Below are positions 11,701-19,301 of a DNA stretch of 53,359 nt, one piece after another. The stretch's first letter is position 1; each line of letters opens with the position of its first letter. The notes beneath the pieces were generated by a model. That model saw only the letters and a list, made by a program, of their open reading frames with translations. It did no database searches and was not told the DNA's origin. The translations under genes were made by a program, and so were the position numbers. The DNA is from Planctomycetaceae bacterium (lineage in GTDB: Bacteria > Planctomycetota > Planctomycetia > Pirellulales > PNKZ01): positions 1 to 53,359 of the forward strand of contig JAEUIN010000111.1 of the NCBI GenBank assembly GCA_016793115.1, given 5' to 3'.

Positions 11701-11859
11701 GTCGTCGACGTCGTCGGCAGAGCCGTGGCACTCCAAGCAGCGCTTCTCAAAGATCGGCGCAACGTCGCGTTCGAACGATGGACCGTCGGCGCTCGTCGCG
11801 GCCCTTAGCGGGGCGGCGATGCAAAGGACGAAAATCAACGACGGCGAACGGAGCGGCAT
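8785..11859 (-). CDS. Cytochrome c (PSCyt1)-DUF1549-DUF1553 exported protein
   Basis: 1024 residues from the ATG at 11859; the frame is open upstream to 12237, but that part antisenses or overlaps the regulator and lacks a signal. The signal peptide is [19 protein letters not shown]. Domains in order: planctomycete cytochrome C (CLECH at 41-45), DUF1549 ([14 protein letters not shown], then [15 protein letters not shown]) with a second CAQCH motif near residue 358, an inserted discoidin-like beta-sandwich at about 450-580 ([20 protein letters not shown]), and DUF1553 ([20 protein letters not shown]). The beta-sandwich suggests carbohydrate binding. A FadR-type operator palindrome overlaps its upstream region, so it is probably the first gene of the regulated transcript. 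Confidence 0.93.
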   Translation of the reverse strand: [1024 protein letters not shown]

Positions 11860-11896
11860 GCGAATGCTCCGGTGGGGCGGGACGGCAAGTCGCGGC

Positions 11897-11913
11897 AATT
11901 GGTCTGACCAATT
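11897..11913. promoter_or_regulatory. Perfect 17-bp FadR/PdhR-type operator
   Basis: AATTGGTC-T-GACCAATT is a perfect palindrome. FadR-subfamily GntR regulators bind sites of the TGGT-n3-ACCA type, and this matches the published E. coli PdhR pattern AATTGGT-n3-ACCAATT. It lies between the stop of the GntR gene (11957) and the start of the DUF1549/DUF1553 gene (11859). CATAAT, a possible -10 element on the minus strand at 11911-11916, overlaps its edge. The placement fits repression of the downstream operon by the adjacent regulator; binding itself is inferred. Confidence 0.78.
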
Positions 11914-11956
11914 ATGCAGGTAGGATAACCGGCCGCTTGGCCGATCGCAAGCCTCG

Positions 11957-12676
11957 TTAATCTGCATCGTCGCGCGGTTTGCCGAGCACCGTGAGGTGTC
12001 GGCTGTTGGCCGCGATGTGGCGCTCCATGGCTTTCCGCGCGGCTGCCGCGTCGCGCCGTTCGACCGCGGCCAAGATCTCCGCGTGATGTTCGTGCGCGAG
12101 TTTCGGGCCGTAGCGTCCCAGCGTGCGCCGCCGGCTCTCGATAAGCAACTCTTGAATCGGCTGCAAGATGATCTGGAAAATCGGATTGCCCGTCGCCTCG
12201 GCGAGCACGGCGTGGAACCGCATGTCGGCCGCGACATGCGCCTTCAGCGCGTGCTTCGGATTGGCGAGCGACGTCTGCGCGGCGGCAAGCTGCGCGAGAT
12301 GCTCGTCGCTCCGATTCTCGGCGGCGAGGCCGGCGATCGTCGTTTCCAACGGCAGGCGCGCCGCGCTCAAATGATCGAGCCGCAGCGCGCCTTGTTTCAA
12401 GAGCCACTGATAGTTGAGCAACTGGTGGCTGCCGTCGGGCGAAGCGATCCGCGTGCCGGAGCCTTGCCGACTCTTCACCAGCCCGAGCGCCGCCAACCGG
12501 CCGATCGCTTCGCGCACCACGCTGCGGCTCACGTTCCACTCGGCCGCGAGCTCGCGTTCCGGCGGCAAGCGATCGTCCGGCTTGAGTTCGCCCGCCAAGA
12601 CAAGCTGCTCCAAGTGCGCCGTGATTTCGGCGACTCTTTCGGCGGCGGCGGATGGGGCGGCTCTTTTGGTCGGCAT
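11957..12676 (-). CDS. GntR-family transcriptional regulator, FadR subfamily
   Basis: 239 residues. An N-terminal winged helix-turn-helix at about 15-80 contains the family signature PPERELAAEWNVSRSVVREA and GRLAALGLVKSRQGSGTRI. The C-terminal FCD all-helical ligand domain at about 95-235 includes MRFHAVLAEATGNPIFQ and HAEILAAVERRDAAAARKAM, whose Asp/His residues usually bind a metal and a carboxylic-acid effector. The ATG at 12676 is used; a GTG at 12685 is possible. It sits one or two bases after the upstream dehydrogenase stop, and a matching operator follows it at 11897. It probably controls the flanking oxidative genes in response to an organic or sugar acid (inference). Confidence 0.95.
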   Translation of the reverse strand: MPTKRAAPSAAAERVAEITAHLEQLVLAGELKPDDRLPPERELAAEWNVSRSVVREAIGRLAALGLVKSRQGSGTRIASPDGSHQLLNYQWLLKQGALRLDHLSAARLPLETTIAGLAAENRSDEHLAQLAAAQTSLANPKHALKAHVAADMRFHAVLAEATGNPIFQIILQPIQELLIESRRRTLGRYGPKLAHEHHAEILAAVERRDAAAARKAMERHIAANSRHLTVLGKPRDDAD

Positions 12677-12686
12677 AACTTCCACA

Positions 12687-15554
12687 CTACTTCAACGATC
12701 GCAAATAGGCCACGATGTCGCGGAGTTCCTCCCGGGTGATCACCTTATCGAGCCCGGTCGGCATGATTGAGAGCTTCGACGGGTTGATTTCGTCGACGGC
12801 GTCGCGGGGGATGCGGATCTCTTCACGCTGCGTGGTTTTGATGTACACGGCTTCCGGAGTCTCGCGGCTGAGAATGCCGGTCACCTCGCGGCCGTCGTCG
12901 GTCACGACGGCGACGCTTTCAAACCCGCGGACGAACGACGCGCTGGGGAACAGAATGGATTCGAGGATATCCGTCTGCGAGCGAATCTGCCCGACCTTCG
13001 AGAGATCGGGGCCGACGTTGCCCCCTTGAGTGCCGACGCGATGACAGGCGATACACGAGGTTTTCTTGACGGTGAACAAGTTCTTGCCGCGCGTCACGTC
13101 GCCCCCTTCCATTTGGGCGGCGAGTTCCAACAGGCGAGCCTTCTGCGATTCGAGATCGGCGTTGATTCGCTTAAAGATCGGAGCGGCCGCTTCGCGGAGC
13201 AATTCGGAATGCGGAGCGACGATCCGCTCGACTTGCGCCGCGGTCACATTGGCCAACCCAGGCGATTTCTCGAGTGCGGCCAACACGCGACCGGCTTCCT
13301 CCGCGGACGTGTTCTTCTCGAAGGCCGAGAGCAACGCGGGAAGCTCGAGCGGGCCGGCCGCGGCGACGACGTCGACGAGCGACGCATGCTGCGCCGTCGA
13401 AAGCGGCAGCACTCCGAGCACGTCGGCCGCGGCGCGACGTTCGAGCGGGTCGGTCGCCGTGGTGAGTCGCTTCGCGAGCAGGGAGAACGTCGCCTCGTCG
13501 GGCTCGCCGGCCTCGGCGCCGAGCGCTTGGAGAGCGACGATCGAGAGTTCCTCGGGGCCTTTCCCGTCGCGAACGATCTTGAGCAGCGAGTCGCGGAACG
13601 TCGCCGCGCCGAGAAACTTCGCCGTCGCGATCGCTTGCCGCACGACCCCGTCGTCGGCCGAAGTGAGTTGACTAGCGACCGCGTCGACCCATGCCGGTGG
13701 AATCTGCTTGCCGGCGAGTTCCGAACGTTCGATCGCTTCCAACAATGCGAGCCGGAGCGGCGTCGATGTCTTGTCGCTCGTGAGAGCGTCGGCCAGGAGT
13801 TGTTGAATCGTCGGATCGGTCTTGTAGGCGACGAGCGTGTTCTGCAGGAGCGGGAATTGATCTTTCGAGAGAGCCGAGTCGGCGAGTCGAGCCTGCAGCC
13901 AATCAACGACGGCCGACGCCCAATCGGGATGCTTCTGCATCACACCGAGCACGGCCGTCTGCAAACCGGCGTCGGGCGTATCGAGCAATTTGGCGACCTT
14001 GTCACGGGTGAGAAGGTCGCTTCCCATTTGGTCGAGGGCGATCAGAGCGCCGCGCCGGACGTCGGCATCAGCGTCGTTGAGGCCGGCGGACGTGGCGACG
14101 GCATCGCCCGCTTCGATGAGACCGTAGATCAGTGCGTGTTCCAGAAAGCGATCGCCGCCTGAGGTCGCGAGTCGACGCAAGAGGAGCGGCACGACGTCGC
14201 TTCGCTTCGTTTGCCCGAGGCTCGCGGCGGCGTTGCGAACCCGAAACGCATCCGCTCCGTGCTCCAGTTCTTTCACGAGTTGTTCACGTGACTGCGGCTT
14301 GCTTTTGCCCGACGGCGTCAACAGCTTGGTGCGAGCCGCGGCGATCTCCGCCGGCGCCGCTCGCTTGCCGTCCGTTCGCCGTATCCGATAAATCCCGCCC
14401 AGAATATCCGGCTTGGCGATTTGCGAGTTGGGGCAGCCGATGCGGAACCAGCCGCCGGTGTCGACGACGAGCAAGCTGCCGTCGGCGTCTTCGATCACGT
14501 CGGTCAAGTGGACGTCGGGGTTTTCCGACACGAGAAAATCTTCGTCGACGCTCGTGAACGTCGCGCCGCTGCGCGTGAGCTTCGTGCGGACGACGCGATG
14601 CGTGTTGAATTGCGCGTGGAATAGGTCGTTCGTGTATTCGTCGCCCAGGTGATTACCGCGGTAACGGAGGATGCCGGCCGGCGCGACGCGGCCGAAGCGG
14701 CTCACGGCCGGCAGCAGGTCGCCGGTCTTCTTGAATTCGCCGAGCACTTTCTCGTGATAGGGATACGCGCCGCCGTAGACCCAATGCACGATCGCGTCGA
14801 CTCGATCGGGCTTGTTGTCGAAGATGGCGACCGTGCCGAGCATCTCCCCTTCTTCGGTGAAGCAGATTTCGACCGGGTTATCCATGCCGCCGCCGGCGAA
14901 GGCTTGCACGTCGGTGCCGTCGGTCTTACAGGAGAAAATGCGGGCCGCGAGTCCCTTGCTGATCGGGTTCCCGTCTTTGTCGGTGAAGTTGTGACCGTGC
15001 CGGCCGTCGCACCAGTAGATGCGTCCCTCGGGGCCGAGGAAGCAGCCGTGGATGTCCGCCGCGTTGCCGGTGAAGCCGAATTCGGAGACGAGAATCTTGC
15101 GCTCGTCGGCGACGCCGTCGTCGTTCGTGTCGCGGAGTTTCCAAATGTGCGGCGGGCTCGCGGTGTACACGTCGCCTTCGTGCCACAAGGCGCCCATCGG
15201 AAACGTCATCTTGTCGGCGTACATGGTGCTCTTGTCGAACTTGCCGTCGCCGTCGGTATCTTCCAGGCGGCGAATGTTGTTCGGCAGCTTTTCGAGCAGG
15301 TCTTTGGCCGGCATATTCTCGCCGGGGCCGTCGCAGATGTAGAGCCGGCCCTGGTCGTCGAAGCCGCCCATCGTCGGATGATTCACCAGCGGCGGCCCCG
15401 CGACGAGTTCGACCGTGAACCCGGGCGGAAGTTGGAAGTTGGGATTTTCGACGGCGGGCACAGTGTCGGCCGAGAGCGCGAGCGCCGCTCCGGCGATCAA
15501 GCTGCGGGCCAAGCGAGCCACTTCGGTGCGACGGAGTTGCGACAGTTGCGTCAT
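12687..15554 (-). CDS. Secreted sorbosone-dehydrogenase-like protein with HEAT repeats and cytochrome c
   Basis: 955 residues, a second member of the dehydrogenase/heme-binding type, related in plan to the protein at 2720-6199. GAGGGA lies just before the ATG at 15554, which is preferred to an in-frame start at 15578. The signal peptide is SLIAGAALALSADTVPA. The propeller domain (FDDQGRLYICDGPGENMP; residues about 40-380) is followed by HEAT-like repeats (about 430-790) and a cytochrome c domain with CIACH near residue 835. The C-terminus ends DIVAYLRSLK, typical of a cytochrome c helix. The two-hairpin repeat element lies 16 bp upstream of the start. The regulator gene follows immediately. 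Confidence 0.9.
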   Translation of the reverse strand: MTQLSQLRRTEVARLARSLIAGAALALSADTVPAVENPNFQLPPGFTVELVAGPPLVNHPTMGGFDDQGRLYICDGPGENMPAKDLLEKLPNNIRRLEDTDGDGKFDKSTMYADKMTFPMGALWHEGDVYTASPPHIWKLRDTNDDGVADERKILVSEFGFTGNAADIHGCFLGPEGRIYWCDGRHGHNFTDKDGNPISKGLAARIFSCKTDGTDVQAFAGGGMDNPVEICFTEEGEMLGTVAIFDNKPDRVDAIVHWVYGGAYPYHEKVLGEFKKTGDLLPAVSRFGRVAPAGILRYRGNHLGDEYTNDLFHAQFNTHRVVRTKLTRSGATFTSVDEDFLVSENPDVHLTDVIEDADGSLLVVDTGGWFRIGCPNSQIAKPDILGGIYRIRRTDGKRAAPAEIAAARTKLLTPSGKSKPQSREQLVKELEHGADAFRVRNAAASLGQTKRSDVVPLLLRRLATSGGDRFLEHALIYGLIEAGDAVATSAGLNDADADVRRGALIALDQMGSDLLTRDKVAKLLDTPDAGLQTAVLGVMQKHPDWASAVVDWLQARLADSALSKDQFPLLQNTLVAYKTDPTIQQLLADALTSDKTSTPLRLALLEAIERSELAGKQIPPAWVDAVASQLTSADDGVVRQAIATAKFLGAATFRDSLLKIVRDGKGPEELSIVALQALGAEAGEPDEATFSLLAKRLTTATDPLERRAAADVLGVLPLSTAQHASLVDVVAAAGPLELPALLSAFEKNTSAEEAGRVLAALEKSPGLANVTAAQVERIVAPHSELLREAAAPIFKRINADLESQKARLLELAAQMEGGDVTRGKNLFTVKKTSCIACHRVGTQGGNVGPDLSKVGQIRSQTDILESILFPSASFVRGFESVAVVTDDGREVTGILSRETPEAVYIKTTQREEIRIPRDAVDEINPSKLSIMPTGLDKVITREELRDIVAYLRSLK

Positions 15555-15923
15555 CGTTTCCCTCGGCTCGGTGCGCATCTATACGATCGTTAGATGCGCA
15601 CCCCTATTGTCTTACTTAAATTCGCGCATCTATCGACGAAATAGATGCGCACTCTGCGCATATCGGAATCGACATAAGTTCGATTGGCGTCGCGACGGCG
15701 CGAAACGACTTACGACGATCGTTCCGCGCGAATCACAAGGCGTCGCGAAACAATCCGTCGCATTATAGCCGAAGCGCCGGCGGATATTGGCCGGCCGGGC
15801 CTCGGCGACCTGCGTGATCGCAGCGATTTGATAGAACGTTCGGGACGACGCCGGCGGCAGACTAACCGGTGTTGCGACACGACCGCCCAAATCCCGTGAT
15901 GGACGAGCCGCGCGAGCCGCCGG
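15555..15923. other. 369-bp intergenic region without a convincing gene
   Basis: This lies between the stop of the TPR gene (15924) and the start of the dehydrogenase (15554), both on the minus strand. It contains the two-hairpin repeat (15571-15660) and a 6-bp inverted repeat AATCGA/TCGATT (15667-15685). A 86-codon minus-strand frame at 15630-15890 has no signal, no family resemblance and arginine-rich composition, so it is taken as noise. Confidence 0.6.
15571..15660 (+). repeat. Two-hairpin dispersed repeat, copy 1
   Basis: Structure: GTGCGCATCT, 11-nt loop, AGATGCGCAC; then the 20-nt linker CCCTATTGTCTTACTTAAAT; then GCGCATCT, 11-nt loop, AGATGCGC. Copy 2 at 44238 has the same stems, the same loop lengths and an identical linker, while the loops differ. 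It lies directly upstream of the dehydrogenase gene starting at 15554. It resembles REP/REPIN-type elements mobilised by RAYT transposases, but no such transposase is in the window. Confidence 0.9.
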
Positions 15924-17036
15924 TCAATCGTCGTCGCCGACCGCCGTGGGGGCCGTGCGGTCGGCCAGCGCGGTCGTGAGCGACGTGAGCATCCATTCGG
16001 GGGCATGGGCCCAGGTCGCCCGTTGCAGGTCGCGGCGAGCGGCGGCGACGTCGTCCAAGAGCGCAAAGCAAACGCCGCGGTCGATCACCAGCGCGACGTC
16101 GGGGCGCTCCGGATGGATTCGCGGTTCGAGTTCGGCGAGCGCCGCTTGCAGATCGCTGCGTGCGGCTGCGTCGTCACCGGTGAGTCGACGCACTCGCGCG
16201 CGGCGGATGAGCCAGGCGCTTTGGAAACGCGAGGCCGCGAGTTCGGAGGCGATGATTTTTTTGGCTTCGGCGATTTCAGAGGAATTGGAAACGAGAACGG
16301 ACTCGACAGCCGCCGCCGCCCCCTCACCCCCGGCCCCTCTCCCCAAGGGGCCGGGGGAGAGCCTTGCTTCCGCGGCGGCGATTTGCGTGTCGCAGAGTTC
16401 GCGGAGGAGTACCGGACTTTGCGTGGCGGCGATGCCCGCGCGGAGGCCGGCGATTTGTTGTTCGGTTTGGTTTGGGAGATGCGATTGGGCGCGCGAGCGA
16501 AGAATGAACCAAGAGACCTCGGGGCGGGTTTCCAGCGCCGCCGTGAATTGCTCGGCGGCGATTTGCCACTGCCGGCGATCGAAGGCGATCTCTCCTTTCA
16601 GAGCGACGAGTTCGCAGTAGTAGTCGGGCTTTGGATCGCCGTGCCGGGCGAGCATCGCGTCGACGTGCTTCGCCGCCTCGTCGTCCTGCCCGCGTTTGAC
16701 GAGCACGCGGGCCAGTTCCGTTCGGGCCACGAGTTCAATCCGGTCGTGGAATTCGATCGCGCGGCGCAAGTCGGCTTCGGCCCGCTCGTAGTTGCGGAGG
16801 GCGCGATATTCGAGCGCGCGGCAGAACAGCAACTCCGCCGACGGACCGGTTCGTTCTATCGCCGCGGTCAGTTCGTCGATGACGTGTTCCGGGCCTTCGT
16901 GGGCGCGGATCGATGAGGCGGCCAACGTGACGGCGAGAGCCAGAAACGTCTGCGCCGCTCGTCGCCGATGCCGCCGCACGGAACGCCGCGGAGGGCGTTC
17001 CCTACAGTCGCAATTTCCTTGTTGAGCCGTGTTCAT
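15924..17036 (-). CDS. Exported TPR-like repeat protein carrying two in-frame DNA repeats
   Basis: About 370 residues from the ATG at 17036; a GTG at 17051 overlapping the upstream stop (GTGA) is an alternative. A basic N-terminus precedes a signal-like segment (AAQTFLALAVTLAASSIRAH). The rest is helical with TPR-type periodicity (YERAEADLRRAIEFHDR, WQIAAEQFTAALETRPE). Two palindromic DNA elements are translated within it: one at 16980-17006 in the basic N-terminus and one at 16321-16361, giving LSPGPLGRGAGGEG near residue 225. The second interrupts the helical pattern and is probably a tolerated insertion in a loop. It follows the phosphatase gene and is probably cotranscribed. No specific function is known. 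Confidence 0.8.
   Translation of the reverse strand: MNTAQQGNCDCRERPPRRSVRRHRRRAAQTFLALAVTLAASSIRAHEGPEHVIDELTAAIERTGPSAELLFCRALEYRALRNYERAEADLRRAIEFHDRIELVARTELARVLVKRGQDDEAAKHVDAMLARHGDPKPDYYCELVALKGEIAFDRRQWQIAAEQFTAALETRPEVSWFILRSRAQSHLPNQTEQQIAGLRAGIAATQSPVLLRELCDTQIAAAEARLSPGPLGRGAGGEGAAAAVESVLVSNSSEIAEAKKIIASELAASRFQSAWLIRRARVRRLTGDDAAARSDLQAALAELEPRIHPERPDVALVIDRGVCFALLDDVAAARRDLQRATWAHAPEWMLTSLTTALADRTAPTAVGDDD
16321..16361. repeat. GC-rich palindromic repeat inside the TPR gene
   Basis: CCCCCGGCCCC (16327-16337) pairs perfectly with GGGGCCGGGGG (16347-16357) across a 9-nt loop. Translated in frame on the minus strand it gives SPGPLGRGAGGEG, a peptide that recurs where this kind of element enters coding sequences in other bacteria (recollection, not a search). 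Confidence 0.8.
16980..17006. repeat. GGAACGCC/GGCGTTCC palindromic repeat at the N-terminus of the TPR gene
   Basis: GGAACGCC, 6-nt spacer, GGCGTTCC, followed by CTACA. This looks like the dispersed 'GTAGGGAACGCC...GGCGTTCC' repeat seen in planctomycete genomes (recollection). It lies within the first 20 codons of the TPR gene. Confidence 0.65.
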
Positions 17037-17047
17037 CTGCGGTGCCG

Positions 17048-19087
17048 TCACTTCTTTTCCTTCGGCTTCTTCACCGCCACAAGGTACGGGTCGAGCGAGA
17101 AGTCGCTGCTCGTCAGGCCGCGGTTGTGCCCCTCGACGGCGAGCACGTTGTGGTCGTCGTTGAGGTATTTCACGGCATCGGCGAGAGGGAAGTATTCGAA
17201 GCCGCGGGCGTTGTGTGAAATGATGCGCTTGGCTTTCGCGCCCGCACCTTCGGCGACGCCGACGCGCAAGACTTCATGGCCGTTCAAATAGGCGATGAAG
17301 CCGTCGTCGTAGTTCACGGCCAGGCCAAGATCGACGATCTGCTCGCGCTCGCCGCCGTCGAGTTCAAACTCGTGGCGAATGTAGACGGCCGTATAGCGCC
17401 CTTTCATATCGTTGAGCACGGTGACGTCGTCGTCGTCGCCGAAGCCGAAGCCGGCGGGGCCGTGTCGCCAGTCTTTTTCGGTCGGCACGAAATCGGCGAG
17501 CTTCCAGGCGTCGCCTTGCGGATGGCGGCCGGTCAGATATTCCCATTCGGCGCGGGGCTCGATCAACTCGACCGCGCCGGCCGGCAGGTTCGGCGTCTTC
17601 TTCGGGTCGACGGCGACCGACTTCGTAGGCAGCGCGTATTTCGGCAACAGCCGCGGATGGGCGACGATTTGCGGCGTCACCGTGCCGCGCTTGACGATTT
17701 GAAACAGGTCGCGGCGCTCGCCGTACCGGTCGACCATCGTGCCGGTGAGCGTGTCGTCTACCACGTCGACCAGCACGCTGCCGTGCTCCACGACGACGGT
17801 GCGCATCACCGGGCTGGTCCCTTTGCGGCTCACCTTCGCGCCGCCATGCCCGGCGACGACTTGCACCGCGCCTTGGTGCGGATGGAGGCCCGCGCTTTTC
17901 TTGTAAGGCCCATTGCCTTGCGGGCTGCCGTCGCCGTCGTCGAGCACTACGCCTTCGGCCGTGGTGGGCGAATGATAAGCTCCGTCGATGAGCATCGAGC
18001 GTTCGTAGATATGCGAATGGCCGGTGAGCACGAGGTCGACGCCGCCGGCTTCCATAATCGGCATGATCTGCTCACGCATCTCGATCAGCGATGCCTCCTT
18101 GTCGCTATCGTGCGAGCCTTTCGTGTAGGGCGGGTGGTGCCAGAAGGCGACAAGCCAATCGGCCTTCGTGCGCTCGAGATCGGCTCGAAGCCACTGGGCC
18201 ATCACGCCGGCCGGGCTGCGGTCAAGGTCGTGCGAGTCGAGGCAGATGAAGTGCACGTTGGCATAGTCGAACGAGTAGAAGGCCTCGGTCGCCGAGGGGA
18301 GTCCGCCGCATTGCCCGCGGGTGGGGCAAACATAAGCGTCATAGTAGGGACCGATGCCCGAAAGGCCTTTCGAGGTGTGACCTTCGTGGTTGCCCATCGA
18401 GGCCCAACACGTGGTTTGGCGGAGCGTCGGTTGATAGATGTCGAAAAATTTGCGCTGGAATTCGTCGTCGGTTCCCTTCGGGTAGGCCATGTCGCCGACG
18501 TGCAGATAGAAGTCGATCGGGCGTTGGCCGGCGCGCTTCACGTAGTTTTGGTAGGCCGAGTAGACGGCCTTTTGATTGTCGTCGCCCGTGCCGCTGTCGC
18601 CGACCACCCAGAAGCGAAATGGTTGCTTCGTGCCGGCCGGCGGATGCGTACGAAATGTGTGCTCAGCATCGCCGCCTGCAAGGAGTTGTTCGCCGTCGCG
18701 CACGGCGTAGTAGTACTGCGTGTCGGGCTCGAGGCCGGTGAGCGTCGCTTCAAATTGCAGCGTGCCGGCCGGAGCCGAGTGGAGTTTCGGCGCGTTGCCG
18801 AGCGCGGGCTGTTCCGGGGAGCGGCGAACGACAATGTGCTGCGGCACTTGCTTGTCGAGCTTGTCGGGCGACGTGCCGTATTGCACGCTCGGCGTGGTGC
18901 TTCCGCCCACGGTGCGCCAGACGATCGTGATCTCCGTCGGCGAGGCTTGTTGCAAGTAAGGCCCGCGCGTGAGCTTGGGCGAGGCGGCGGCGCTCGTTGC
19001 ACCGAAAGCGACGATCAGCAACGCGACCAGCGAGTTGGGAGCGTGAGCAACCGGAATTCTAGCCGAAGACAAGAACGAGAACGCCAT
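17048..19087 (-). CDS. Secreted purple-acid-phosphatase-like metallophosphoesterase
   Basis: 679 residues from the ATG at 19087; the open frame continues to 19423, but that part runs antisense to the divergent creatininase gene and lacks a signal. The signal peptide lies in NSLVALLIVAFGATSAAA. A fibronectin-like N-terminal domain of purple acid phosphatases (GPYLQQASPTEITIVWRT) is followed by the calcineurin-like metallophosphoesterase core: GDSGTGD, HVGDMAYPKG, GNHEG, WHHPPYTKG and GHSHIYERS. These supply the dimetal ligands. A C-terminal beta domain of about 180 residues is extra. It acts outside the cytoplasm, probably releasing phosphate from organic esters. It is followed by the TPR gene with a 4-bp overlap if GTG 17051 is used. 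Confidence 0.92.
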   Translation of the reverse strand: MAFSFLSSARIPVAHAPNSLVALLIVAFGATSAAASPKLTRGPYLQQASPTEITIVWRTVGGSTTPSVQYGTSPDKLDKQVPQHIVVRRSPEQPALGNAPKLHSAPAGTLQFEATLTGLEPDTQYYYAVRDGEQLLAGGDAEHTFRTHPPAGTKQPFRFWVVGDSGTGDDNQKAVYSAYQNYVKRAGQRPIDFYLHVGDMAYPKGTDDEFQRKFFDIYQPTLRQTTCWASMGNHEGHTSKGLSGIGPYYDAYVCPTRGQCGGLPSATEAFYSFDYANVHFICLDSHDLDRSPAGVMAQWLRADLERTKADWLVAFWHHPPYTKGSHDSDKEASLIEMREQIMPIMEAGGVDLVLTGHSHIYERSMLIDGAYHSPTTAEGVVLDDGDGSPQGNGPYKKSAGLHPHQGAVQVVAGHGGAKVSRKGTSPVMRTVVVEHGSVLVDVVDDTLTGTMVDRYGERRDLFQIVKRGTVTPQIVAHPRLLPKYALPTKSVAVDPKKTPNLPAGAVELIEPRAEWEYLTGRHPQGDAWKLADFVPTEKDWRHGPAGFGFGDDDDVTVLNDMKGRYTAVYIRHEFELDGGEREQIVDLGLAVNYDDGFIAYLNGHEVLRVGVAEGAGAKAKRIISHNARGFEYFPLADAVKYLNDDHNVLAVEGHNRGLTSSDFSLDPYLVAVKKPKEKK

Positions 19088-19301
19088 TTCAGGTAACTCG
19101 GCGGGAAAGTGTGCGGCGGAGCGACGGCGGGAATGTCTACGGTACTCCGGATGTGCGGATTCGACAAGATTTGGCGACCCGGCGGCGATGCGGTAGAGTG
19201 CGCGGGATCGGAGCGACATGCACGAAGCATCGTCGCCGGAATGACGACGGCCGCCGACGCTCTCGGCTCGCTTTACATCTGTCATACAAGCTTGCACTTC
19301 T

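Noticed and set aside
15630..15890. Minus-strand frame of 86 codons upstream of the dehydrogenase
   Set aside because: It crosses the two-hairpin repeat and shows no signal, motif or codon pattern of a gene.
17276..19096. Plus-strand open frame of 606 codons
   Set aside because: Antisense to the metallophosphoesterase with all its metal motifs.
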